Shown piece after piece: positions 8,681 to 14,765 of a stretch of DNA of 50,934 bases. The stretch is from Candidatus Hydrogenedentota bacterium. Its GTDB lineage: Bacteria > Hydrogenedentota > Hydrogenedentia > Hydrogenedentales > Hydrogenedentaceae. A program made the position numbers and the translations under genes. How positions within the stretch are numbered: the stretch's first letter is position 1; each line of letters begins with the position of its first letter. The stretch spans positions 1 to 50,934 of the forward strand of contig JAOAHN010000089.1 in NCBI GenBank assembly GCA_026415215.1. The letters are read 5' to 3'. The notes beneath the pieces are model-generated. The model did no database searches. It worked only from the letters and a program-made list of their open reading frames with translations, and was not told the DNA's origin.

Positions 8681-9328
8681 TTGGCTTACACTGAGAAAAA
8701 GAAAAGAACTTACCCTTCCCAATTCGAGGAAGAGGTAGTTAAACATATAGAACTCATAACCAGAGTAGCCTATAGATTAACTCAAAACAGAGAAGACGCT
8801 GAAGATCTTGCTCAAGCTACATTAGTAAAAGCTTTCCGATTTTACGATAAATTCGAAGAGGGAACTAATATAAAAGCGTGGCTAATGACAATACTAAGAA
8901 ATACCTTCATAAATGAATACAGGAAAAGAGTAAAAGAGCCAACCAGAGTAGAACTGTTAGGAAACGAACCCGCAAAGTCAACCGCAATAGACGAGCAAGT
9001 CCCTGCATACGCTACAAGAACAAGAGACAGAGAACATATATTGGAATTGTTATCTGACCCTGTCAGAAAAGCACTCGACTCACTTCCTCCAGAATTCAGA
9101 GAAGCGGTTATTCTTGCCGACCTCGAAGAATACTCTTACAAAGAAATTGCAGATATGATGAAATGCCCACTGGGAACAGTAATGTCCAGACTATTTAGAG
9201 GCAGAAGAATGTTAAAAGAATACTTACAAAAAAACACCAAAGAAGGAGAAATAGTCATTCCAGTAAAAAAGAAAAGAAAACAACACAAGGACAAAAAGTC
9301 TCATCATCGAGAAATTGGAGCTGTATGA
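8681..9328 (+). CDS. ECF-type RNA polymerase sigma factor
   Basis: A sigma-70-family regulator of about 215 residues. Region 2 (residues about 12-80) includes DAEDLAQATLVKAF and IKAWLMTILRNTFINEYRKR. Region 4 (about 130-185) includes LPPEFREAVILADLEEYSYK and CPLGTVMSRLFRGRRML. The last 20 residues are very basic. I prefer the TTG at 8681 because AGAAAGGGG lies just before it and the reading then begins near region 2. An in-frame GTG 39 bases upstream has no ribosome site. No anti-sigma gene lies beside it. The next gene converges with only two bases between stops, so signalling partners must be elsewhere, or control is at transcription. Confidence 0.85.
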   Translation: MAYTEKKKRTYPSQFEEEVVKHIELITRVAYRLTQNREDAEDLAQATLVKAFRFYDKFEEGTNIKAWLMTILRNTFINEYRKRVKEPTRVELLGNEPAKSTAIDEQVPAYATRTRDREHILELLSDPVRKALDSLPPEFREAVILADLEEYSYKEIADMMKCPLGTVMSRLFRGRRMLKEYLQKNTKEGEIVIPVKKKRKQHKDKKSHHREIGAV

Positions 9329-9330
9329 TT

Positions 9331-10677
9331 TTATCCTCTCCTGCTGTATGGGAGCTTCCAGCCATTGTGGTATTCGCATCCTACTAATTCATCTGCTTTG
9401 GGGTTATTGATAACTTTCTCAGCGTTAGCTTCCCAAACAATCTCAGAACCGGAACGAAATGCCAAGTTCCCAAGATGAGCAACTGTAGAAACAAAATGTG
9501 CTACTTCAATATTTTCAACTGGTTGTTCTCTGGATTTCACACAGTCAAGGAGATTCCTAACATGAGCGGGTCGAGAATCTTTCCCAGGTTCTCCTACAAA
9601 TTTTTCTACACTCTTCTTTTTAGGTTCAGGAATGATTTCCCAACCCTGGTCATCTATAACAAGCGTAGCTTCTGAACCAGAAAACAACATCCCGTGGGGC
9701 TTTCCATTAGGTCCTATCCCTCCTAACATCTGGTGTTCAAATATTAAGACATAATTAGCAAACTCATACACTGTAACTTGAGTATCGGGGGTCTCTGAAT
9801 TATCATCGACGACCCATTTACCTCCCATTGAACTCACTCTTTTTGGTGTTTCTAAGCCCATCCCCCACAAGCAGATATTTAGTAGATGGACACCCCAATC
9901 TGTCATCAACCCACCAGCATAATCCCAAAACCAGCGGAAATTGAAATGGAATCTGTTTTTATTAAAAGGCCTCTTGGGAGCAGGACCTAACCACATATCA
10001 TAATCCACCCCGGAAGGGGGATCACTATCAGGAGGATTTCCTATGCCTCCAACCCAATCGAGATATGCCCATGCCCGAACCATTCTTATCTTGCCCAGCT
10101 TACCAGATTTAACAAAATCTATTGCTTCTTTGTAATGAGTCCCACTTCTCCATTGGGTTCCCATTTGAATTATTCTGTTGTGTTTTTTTGCACACTCGAG
10201 CATTGCCCTACCTTCATCTATAGTTTTTCCTAAGGGCTTTTCACAATACACATCTTTTCCTGCCTCACAAGCATAGATAGTAGGTAGGGCATGCCAATGG
10301 TCAGGTGTAGCAACTATCACTATGTCAACATCTTTTCTCTCAATTAATTTTCTAAAATCTTTTACTGTATCCGGTTTATGTCCGCGTTGAGCTTCGACTA
10401 ATTTAACAGCCTCACCAAGCATAGCATCGTCCACATCACACACAACACTACAATCTACCTCGGGATTAAGAAAGAATGTAGATAAATCTACCTTTCCTAT
10501 TCCCCCACATCCAATCAAACCTACATATAACTTCTCGTTAGGAGAAATAGTTTTTGATTCATCCTTAGCCTTTTCAAGATCCTGTGCATAAGCACGATGG
10601 AAAGATAAAACTGATGATGCAAAAGAAGTTGAGACTATTGCTTCCTTTATAAAATCCCTTCTTGTTTGCTGTTTCAT
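9331..10677 (-). CDS. Exported Gfo/Idh/MocA-family oxidoreductase (second copy)
   Basis: A 448-residue paralogue of the dehydrogenase at 2564-3889. It has a Tat signal (TRRDFIKEAIVSTSFASSVL near the start), the Rossmann motif VGLIGCGGIG, and the family EKPLGKT with the conserved lysine. C-terminal features are PDHWHALPT and GGLMTDWGVHLLNICLWG. The ATG at 10677 is chosen because a GGAG lies 7-9 bases before it and the twin arginines then sit near the N-terminus; an ATG at 10689 is also in frame. Unlike the first copy it has no DUF1080 or ThuA partner. Its stop is two bases from the sigma gene's stop. Such proteins oxidise or epimerise sugars; the substrate is unknown. Confidence 0.88.
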   Translation of the reverse strand: MKQQTRRDFIKEAIVSTSFASSVLSFHRAYAQDLEKAKDESKTISPNEKLYVGLIGCGGIGKVDLSTFFLNPEVDCSVVCDVDDAMLGEAVKLVEAQRGHKPDTVKDFRKLIERKDVDIVIVATPDHWHALPTIYACEAGKDVYCEKPLGKTIDEGRAMLECAKKHNRIIQMGTQWRSGTHYKEAIDFVKSGKLGKIRMVRAWAYLDWVGGIGNPPDSDPPSGVDYDMWLGPAPKRPFNKNRFHFNFRWFWDYAGGLMTDWGVHLLNICLWGMGLETPKRVSSMGGKWVVDDNSETPDTQVTVYEFANYVLIFEHQMLGGIGPNGKPHGMLFSGSEATLVIDDQGWEIIPEPKKKSVEKFVGEPGKDSRPAHVRNLLDCVKSREQPVENIEVAHFVSTVAHLGNLAFRSGSEIVWEANAEKVINNPKADELVGCEYHNGWKLPYSRRG

Positions 10678-10789
10678 AGCTTTCTCCATATATGTATCAG
10701 GTTCAAAATTTGATATTATTTCTCAAAACATCATCATATATCAATACTACATAAATATCAAATTTCTACAAAGAGTTTCACAATCTAAA

Positions 10790-11602
10790 ATGTTCAAGCG
10801 AATCCTAAATCTAATAGAGCTCCTTATCTGGAGATACAGAACCTATGGGGTTCAGTCCGCCTATATAGCTATGAAAACTCGAATACTAAACTTGTATGTT
10901 AGATTAGTAAATAAACTATTTTTGCCAAAATTAACTTGCCCGTGCTGTGGGTGGAGAGGCAGAAAATTTTACTATCTTGACTGTGGATGGTTCATAGTCC
11001 CAGAAGTAGAGTGTCCATCTTGCCATGCACATGAAAGACATAGACTCCTGAGTCTACTATTCGAGAGAATACCTCCTAAATTTCTACAAACAAACTATAA
11101 AGAAATAAGAATTTTGTATTTCGCACCTGAACCACATTTTTTAAAACTTCTTCAAAACTACAGTAATATTAAGACTACTTTCACAGATTATTCTCCAAGT
11201 GCAATCTTCAATGTAAGTCCACCTAAATTCGTAGCAGATATTCATGCCCTCCCTATTGCAGATAACTCTTTTGATGCAATTATTTGCATCCATGTTTTGG
11301 AGCATGTAAGAGATGACAGAATAGCTCTTCAAGAGCTCAACAGAGTGTTAAAACCTAACGGTGAACTTCTTCTTATGGTCCCCTTTATGATGGACCAATC
11401 AGAAACTATTGAATATGGAGAACCCCGCCCTGACATCTTCGACCATGTCAGAGGATATTCACCATTAGATTTTAAAAAGAGGCTACTTAGTTTCGAATTT
11501 GACGAAATAAAAGGCGACTCATTTTTAATTGCCGAAGAAGTGGAAAGGTATAAAATACCTGATAGCCAGATAGTTTACTTGTGTAGAAAAAAATTACAAT
11601 AA
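10790..11602 (+). CDS. SAM-dependent methyltransferase with N-terminal zinc ribbon
   Basis: A 270-residue class I methyltransferase. Residues about 45-80 hold two Cys-x-x-Cys pairs (CPCCGWRG and CPSCHAHERHR), a small zinc ribbon. The SAM domain follows: ILYFAPEPHFLKLL in the glycine-loop position, FVADIHALPIADNSFDAIIC, then HVLEHVRDDRIALQELNRVL and NGELLLMVPF. This arrangement is common in methyltransferases of polysaccharide or glycolipid clusters, and the GDQPRPDIFDHVRGY-like region (EYGEPRPDIFDHVRGYS) fits that group. The substrate is unknown. It is divergently oriented from the upstream dehydrogenase (about 110 bases between starts) and stands alone. Confidence 0.8.
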   Translation: MFKRILNLIELLIWRYRTYGVQSAYIAMKTRILNLYVRLVNKLFLPKLTCPCCGWRGRKFYYLDCGWFIVPEVECPSCHAHERHRLLSLLFERIPPKFLQTNYKEIRILYFAPEPHFLKLLQNYSNIKTTFTDYSPSAIFNVSPPKFVADIHALPIADNSFDAIICIHVLEHVRDDRIALQELNRVLKPNGELLLMVPFMMDQSETIEYGEPRPDIFDHVRGYSPLDFKKRLLSFEFDEIKGDSFLIAEEVERYKIPDSQIVYLCRKKLQ

Positions 11603-11623
11603 AGAGTCAATTATACAGAGTAA

Positions 11624-11902
11624 TTAACACAACTTTACGAGCTCACGCCTTAGAACTGCCCCCGTAGAGGATTTGGGAAGTTTTTCGATAATCCGAACCT
11701 CAATCTTCTCAGAAAGTCCATTTACCTGAGAGCGAAAAAAGTGAACTAATTCCTCTTCGGAAACCTTTGCCTTTTCTCTGAGAACTACAAAAACAAGAGC
11801 TTCTCGCTCTTTACTCGGTTTGGGAACTGCAATAGCGCATACTTCTACTACATCTGGATGTTTCAATAATGCCTCTTCAATAATCCTATAAGACATACCC
11901 AT
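11624..11902 (-). CDS. Stand-alone acyl-CoA synthetase (ANL) C-terminal domain, catalytic lysine lost
   Basis: A 92-residue protein matching only the C-terminal lid domain of acyl-CoA/AMP-forming synthetases. It begins as YRIIEEALLKHPDVVEVCAI, continues EALVFVVLREKAKVSEEEL, and ends IIEKLPKSSTGAVLRREL. In active enzymes the last motif is P-[KR]-[ST]-x-TGK, whose lysine makes the adenylate; here the position is alanine (TGAV). The large N-terminal domain is absent from the window. Even so, the gene has its own ATG with AGGAG six bases away and a good promoter, so it is not an obvious random fragment. It may be a decayed gene or a domain reused for binding. Confidence 0.65.
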   Translation of the reverse strand: MGMSYRIIEEALLKHPDVVEVCAIAVPKPSKEREALVFVVLREKAKVSEEELVHFFRSQVNGLSEKIEVRIIEKLPKSSTGAVLRRELVKLC

Positions 11903-11945
11903 ACAAAACTCCTATGAGTCCATTTTTATAGAATTATTAAGCTAA

Positions 11946-11975
11946 ATTATACCAAGTTTGCGGAGTATTTTTCAA
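11946..11975 (-). promoter_or_regulatory. Strong sigma-70-type promoter for the isolated ANL domain gene
   Basis: On the minus strand TTGAAA (11970-11975), an 18-base spacer and a perfect TATAAT (11946-11951). It lies about 45 bases upstream of the ATG at 11902. This is the cleanest housekeeping promoter seen in the window. Confidence 0.6.
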
Positions 11976-12289
11976 TAATCACCACAAAAGTTTATTAGGT
12001 AATACTATATATTGTATATTCTCTATAACTTTAAATTTATATATTGTGGCAAGATCACCTCTATATCTCAATTCTCTTACATAAAGTACGCCGTCCATAT
12101 AGGTAAAATTTATGCTAAAAAGCCCCTTTATTGACATTATGTTATTTTAGTAAAAAACTACCTCAATCCATTCCTACTCTGTTTTTTGCCTAACCATGGT
12201 TTACAACAAACTAAACCAACTGGTGAGATCCCTCTTAACTTCAAATTAATAAACAGGCTAATCATACCAGACTCTGAAACTGAGCATTG
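11976..12289. other. A+T-rich non-coding interval
   Basis: About 310 bases between the promoter of the ANL fragment gene and the flagellin terminator. No open frame with a ribosome site, no RNA fold and no repeat could be recognised. It may be the remains of deleted sequence, as the neighbouring gene is itself a fragment. Confidence 0.4.
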
Positions 12290-12333
12290 ACCAAAAAAAT
12301 AAATAATGGCGATTGGCACCAATCGCCATTATT
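12290..12333 (-). terminator. Intrinsic terminator of the flagellin gene
   Basis: A perfect 15-bp inverted repeat (12302-12316 and 12319-12333, loop effectively GCAC) starts 32 bases past the flagellin stop. Read on the minus strand, the stem is followed by TATTTTTTTGG, a clear U-run. Confidence 0.85.
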
Positions 12334-12364
12334 CTATTAACGAGGAAGCTCAATAGTGATCAAA

Positions 12365-13183
12365 CTAACCTCTTAGTAGCTGAAGAGCAGTCTGCGGGAT
12401 GACATTAGCTTGTGCAAGCACAGATGTCCCCGCACTTACAAGTATCTGATTCCGAGTAAATCTTACAGTTTCCTGGGCTATATCCGCATCCCTTATTTGA
12501 CTTTCTGAATATGCAGCATTTTCTTCTTGGATCTCAAGCACACTAATAGTAAACTCCAACCGGTTTTGGAAAGCGCCCAGATTGCTTCTCAGTATATTTA
12601 CACTCTTCAAAGCATTATCCACAAGACTTAAAGCAGTAACAGCCCCTGCCTGAGTAGAAATAGAAAGTCCACTTATCCCAAGATCTGAAGTTTTTGCTCC
12701 ATTAATTGCTATAGTCATCAATTGTCCAGAATACGGCCCAACCTGAATCAAGATACTTGTGGCAACACTTAACATCCGGAAGCCATTGAATTCTGTATCT
12801 CTTGCTATCGCGTCCAACTGTTGTAGCAACTGAGACACCTCTGTATCCAAAGCTACACGATTCTGATCGCTATTGGTTCCATTTGCCGATTGCACTGCTA
12901 ATTCTCTAATCCTCTGAAGTATGTTGGAGCTTTCTATCAAAGCCCCTTCTGCTGTTTGAATTAGGCTAATGCCATCTTGAGCGTTTCTTATTGCTACCCT
13001 TGAACCTCTAACAACCGCTCTAAATCCTTCCGCAATTGCAAGACCTGCCGCATCGTCTGCTGCGCGATTAATTCTCAACCCACTCGAAAGCCGTTCTAAT
13101 GTTTTGTTTAGGTCAAGAGTGTTCTTGCGTAGGATTCGGATAGCATTGAGAGCAGCTACATTAGTATTGATTCTTAAACCCAT
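12365..13183 (-). CDS. fliC: Flagellin
   Basis: A 272-residue short flagellin with only the conserved D0/D1 helices and a small middle. The N-terminus has the hallmark GLRINTNVAALNAIRIL, LSSGLRINRAADDAAGLAI and RNAQDGISLIQTAEGAL. The C-terminus has RDADIAQETVRFTRNQILV and ends QTALQLLRG. It is secreted by the flagellar type III system and polymerises into the filament. No variable D2/D3 domain is present, so the filament should be thin and smooth. GGAGGA seven bases from the ATG, a sigma-28 promoter, a CsrA-like leader hairpin and a downstream terminator show a single-gene unit. No other flagellar genes are in the window. Confidence 0.96.
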   Translation of the reverse strand: MGLRINTNVAALNAIRILRKNTLDLNKTLERLSSGLRINRAADDAAGLAIAEGFRAVVRGSRVAIRNAQDGISLIQTAEGALIESSNILQRIRELAVQSANGTNSDQNRVALDTEVSQLLQQLDAIARDTEFNGFRMLSVATSILIQVGPYSGQLMTIAINGAKTSDLGISGLSISTQAGAVTALSLVDNALKSVNILRSNLGAFQNRLEFTISVLEIQEENAAYSESQIRDADIAQETVRFTRNQILVSAGTSVLAQANVIPQTALQLLRG

Positions 13184-13212
13184 ACTTCATCCTCCGTGAA
13201 TTAGGTTATAGT

Positions 13213-13226
13213 AAGCATCCTTGCTT
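13213..13226 (-). promoter_or_regulatory. Possible CsrA-binding hairpin in the flagellin leader
   Basis: The minus-strand transcript can form AAGCA-AGGA-TGCTT, a five-pair stem with GGA in the loop. A second GGA is in the Shine-Dalgarno (CACGGAGGA). This matches the two-site layout by which CsrA represses flagellin translation in Bacillus hag. No csrA is in the window, so the role is inferred. Confidence 0.4.
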
Positions 13227-13263
13227 TAAGAGCACAAACACTTAATTAAATTGCTCACTAAAA

Positions 13264-13290
13264 TTATCGGCATTTTTACTAAAACCTTTA
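13264..13290 (-). promoter_or_regulatory. Sigma-28 (FliA/SigD) promoter of flagellin
   Basis: On the minus strand TAAAGGTT (-35), exactly 11 bases, then GCCGATAA (-10). The -10 is a perfect match to the flagellar sigma-28 consensus, and the -35 differs in two late positions. Transcription would start near 13258, leaving a leader of about 75 bases. Confidence 0.88.
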
Positions 13291-13294
13291 ATTT

Positions 13295-13316
13295 AGTTTA
13301 GAAGTTATTCTAAACT
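13295..13316. promoter_or_regulatory. Inverted repeat beside the sigma-28 promoter
   Basis: AGTTTAGAA and TTCTAAACT face each other around GTTA. The arms are nine bases, perfect, and begin about four bases upstream of the flagellin -35. It sits between flagellin and the divergent small-peptide genes and could be an operator serving either side. No regulator can be assigned. Confidence 0.4.
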
Positions 13317-13424
13317 TATAGTCTCCTCCCCAGAAATAAGATCAGAAATTTATGTAACACATCCTTATCTGCATCTGTATACATAACCAGAGTTGAATAA
13401 AAAATCAGAAAGGAGGTGAGTAAA

Positions 13425-13553
13425 ATGGTATTTTCATTCCTTGAAGCTGTAGAGGCATTCGTTAATGCCATATTAAAAGCAGTTCAAGATCTTCTAAATT
13501 TCTTGGGTATCAATGTAACACTGGACCCTATTGATATAGGTAGTGATGAATAG
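13425..13553 (+). CDS. Small amphipathic peptide 1 of a tandem trio, unknown function
   Basis: A 42-residue peptide. AAAGGAGGTGA (13409-13419), an 11-base match to the anti-Shine-Dalgarno, precedes the ATG, so translation should be strong. Residues about 4-28 form one amphipathic helix. Polar residues sit at 7, 10, 14, 18, 21, 22 and 25 and hydrophobic ones between (LEAVEAFVNAILKAVQDLL). The helix ends in FLG, followed by an acidic tail with Pro35 (DPIDIGSDE). It has no cysteine pair, signal-cleavage site or double-Gly leader. Aligned without gaps it is identical to peptide 2 at 18 of 38 positions, and 10 of those 18 codons differ synonymously, which indicates selection on the protein. It lies divergent from flagellin. 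Confidence 0.75.
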   Translation: MVFSFLEAVEAFVNAILKAVQDLLNFLGINVTLDPIDIGSDE

Positions 13554-13595
13554 AAACATAGCTACAATACATCACTATGAAAGGAGGTGAAAGAT

Positions 13596-13712
13596 ATGTT
13601 AGACGGACTGTTAAATGCAATAGAGTTTTTAGTTAATGCTATACTTGAAGCAATCCAGAAATTTTTAGGATTGCTCGGTATAGATGTTTCCTGGAATCCA
13701 GTAGATTTGTAA
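13596..13712 (+). CDS. Small amphipathic peptide 2 of a tandem trio, unknown function
   Basis: A 38-residue homologue of peptide 1, 42 bases downstream, with the same AAAGGAGGTGA ribosome site (13580-13590). The helix (about residues 3-28, LLNAIEFLVNAILEAIQKFL) keeps the polar positions 7, 10, 14, 18, 21 and 22 of peptide 1. The LG at 27-28 and Pro35 are also kept, and the peptide ends NPVDL. It lacks the acidic extension of peptide 1. It is probably co-transcribed with peptide 1. Possible roles are a membrane-active peptide, a small pore or a surface or assembly peptide. None can be chosen from sequence. Confidence 0.75.
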   Translation: MLDGLLNAIEFLVNAILEAIQKFLGLLGIDVSWNPVDL

Positions 13713-13759
13713 ACAGGATTGAATTACCTACTTCTATGATGTATTATTATTGAGACAGA

Positions 13760-13775
13760 GTAAGGGCGCCCTTAC
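13760..13775. promoter_or_regulatory. 16-bp perfect palindrome abutting the start of peptide 3
   Basis: GTAAGGGCGCCCTTAC ends directly at the ATG of peptide 3 and contains its only Shine-Dalgarno-like bases (AAGGG). It could fold in RNA (stem GTAAGG, loop GCGC) and hide the ribosome site, or serve as a dimeric repressor site. It is G+C-rich against a very A+T-rich background and lacks a T-run, so it is not a terminator. Confidence 0.45.
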
Positions 13776-13910
13776 ATGATCAGAATAAACTCAGCATTTA
13801 TAATTGGATTTGGTAATGAGATTACAGAGATAGTAAATTTATTTGTTTTGCTAATTAACCATCTATTCGAATTTTTAGGGTGCAGATTAAGAGTAACTCC
13901 CATCCAATAA
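13776..13910 (+). CDS. Small amphipathic peptide 3 of a tandem trio, unknown function
   Basis: A 44-residue, more diverged member. With a seven-residue N-terminal offset it aligns to peptide 1 without gaps: V20-N21, L30, F33-L34-G35 and P42-I43 match, 8 of 25. The V-N to L-G to Pro spacings are identical in all three. The polar face N14, T17, N21, N28, H29, E32 falls at equivalent positions. Unlike peptides 1 and 2 the tail is basic (CRLRVTP) and contains one cysteine. It has no good ribosome site of its own except within the adjoining palindrome, so expression may be lower or controlled. Its stop lies one base from the stop of the convergent epimerase gene. Confidence 0.6.
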   Translation: MIRINSAFIIGFGNEITEIVNLFVLLINHLFEFLGCRLRVTPIQ

Positions 13911-13911
13911 A

Positions 13912-14736
13912 CTATACATACCTCAAGTAAGCATCTTTAATTCTCTGTATAAATTCATCAGGTGGCGAGTTCCAATACCGTTCAGAAAAAATTTCAACCT
14001 CTATAAATCCACGAAATCCTGCTTGTTCTGCCCACGCTCTTATTTGTCGAATTGGAATACAACCCTCACCCATCATTCCTCTATCATTTAAAAGATGTGT
14101 AGTTGGTGTTTTCCAATCTGAGACATGAAAAGCCATTATCTTACGCTCAGCCCTCATAATTTCTGATTGTAACCACGGCTCCCACCAAAGATGATACACA
14201 TCAAGGACTATCCCCACCCATTCAGAGTGTATGGCTGTAACTATATTATTCGCTTGTTCCAGAGTATTTATTGCGGAACGGTCATCTGCATACATTGGAT
14301 GAAGAGGCTCTATTCCCAAGCACAATTGTAGAGATTTAGCGTGTGGCAAAACCTTTTGTATCCCATCGAGAATTTGCTGTCGTGCTTCAGCAAGAGGAAG
14401 ACCTGGTTCCGCTCCACATACTAAAACCAAAAGGGGGGCTCCTATTTCTTTAGCTTCGTCCATTGCTTTCATTGTTTCTACACAAGCTTTTTCTCTCTCT
14501 ATTGCGCTTGCACTTGGGAAAAATCCCCCTCTACAAAGACTAACAACTTTGAGGCTTGAGTCCCTCAATATCTGTTTAGCTTCCCCCAGTCCTATATCGT
14601 GAATATGTTCTCGCCACACAGTTATTCCAGGAACCCCATGTTTTTGAAATAGACTTACAATCGTTCTGAGGTCTAACCTCTTAAATGTCATGGTGTGGAT
14701 AGCTAACCTGCTAAAATCTTGTAGTCTTTCTACCAT
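13912..14736 (-). CDS. Sugar phosphate isomerase/epimerase-like TIM-barrel protein
   Basis: A 274-residue cytoplasmic protein of the xylose-isomerase-like (AP endonuclease 2) fold. The usual metal-ligand series is present: Glu143 in GIEPLHP, Asp179 in VLDVYHLWW, His204 in FHVSDW, and Glu246 or Glu248 in IEVEIFS. It therefore looks catalytically competent, in contrast to the fused barrel at 3945-5468. Members isomerise or epimerise keto-sugars, inosose or hydroxypyruvate; the substrate is not evident. It is transcribed after the ankyrin gene, with a 29-base gap, and possibly with the GH30 gene. Confidence 0.8.
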   Translation of the reverse strand: MVERLQDFSRLAIHTMTFKRLDLRTIVSLFQKHGVPGITVWREHIHDIGLGEAKQILRDSSLKVVSLCRGGFFPSASAIEREKACVETMKAMDEAKEIGAPLLVLVCGAEPGLPLAEARQQILDGIQKVLPHAKSLQLCLGIEPLHPMYADDRSAINTLEQANNIVTAIHSEWVGIVLDVYHLWWEPWLQSEIMRAERKIMAFHVSDWKTPTTHLLNDRGMMGEGCIPIRQIRAWAEQAGFRGFIEVEIFSERYWNSPPDEFIQRIKDAYLRYV

Positions 14737-14765
14737 CGGACTTATACTAATCCCCGACTTAAATT

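Noticed and set aside
11976-12289. Search for a small RNA or hidden gene in the gap next to flagellin
   Set aside because: No stable fold, start codon with SD, or repeat was found.
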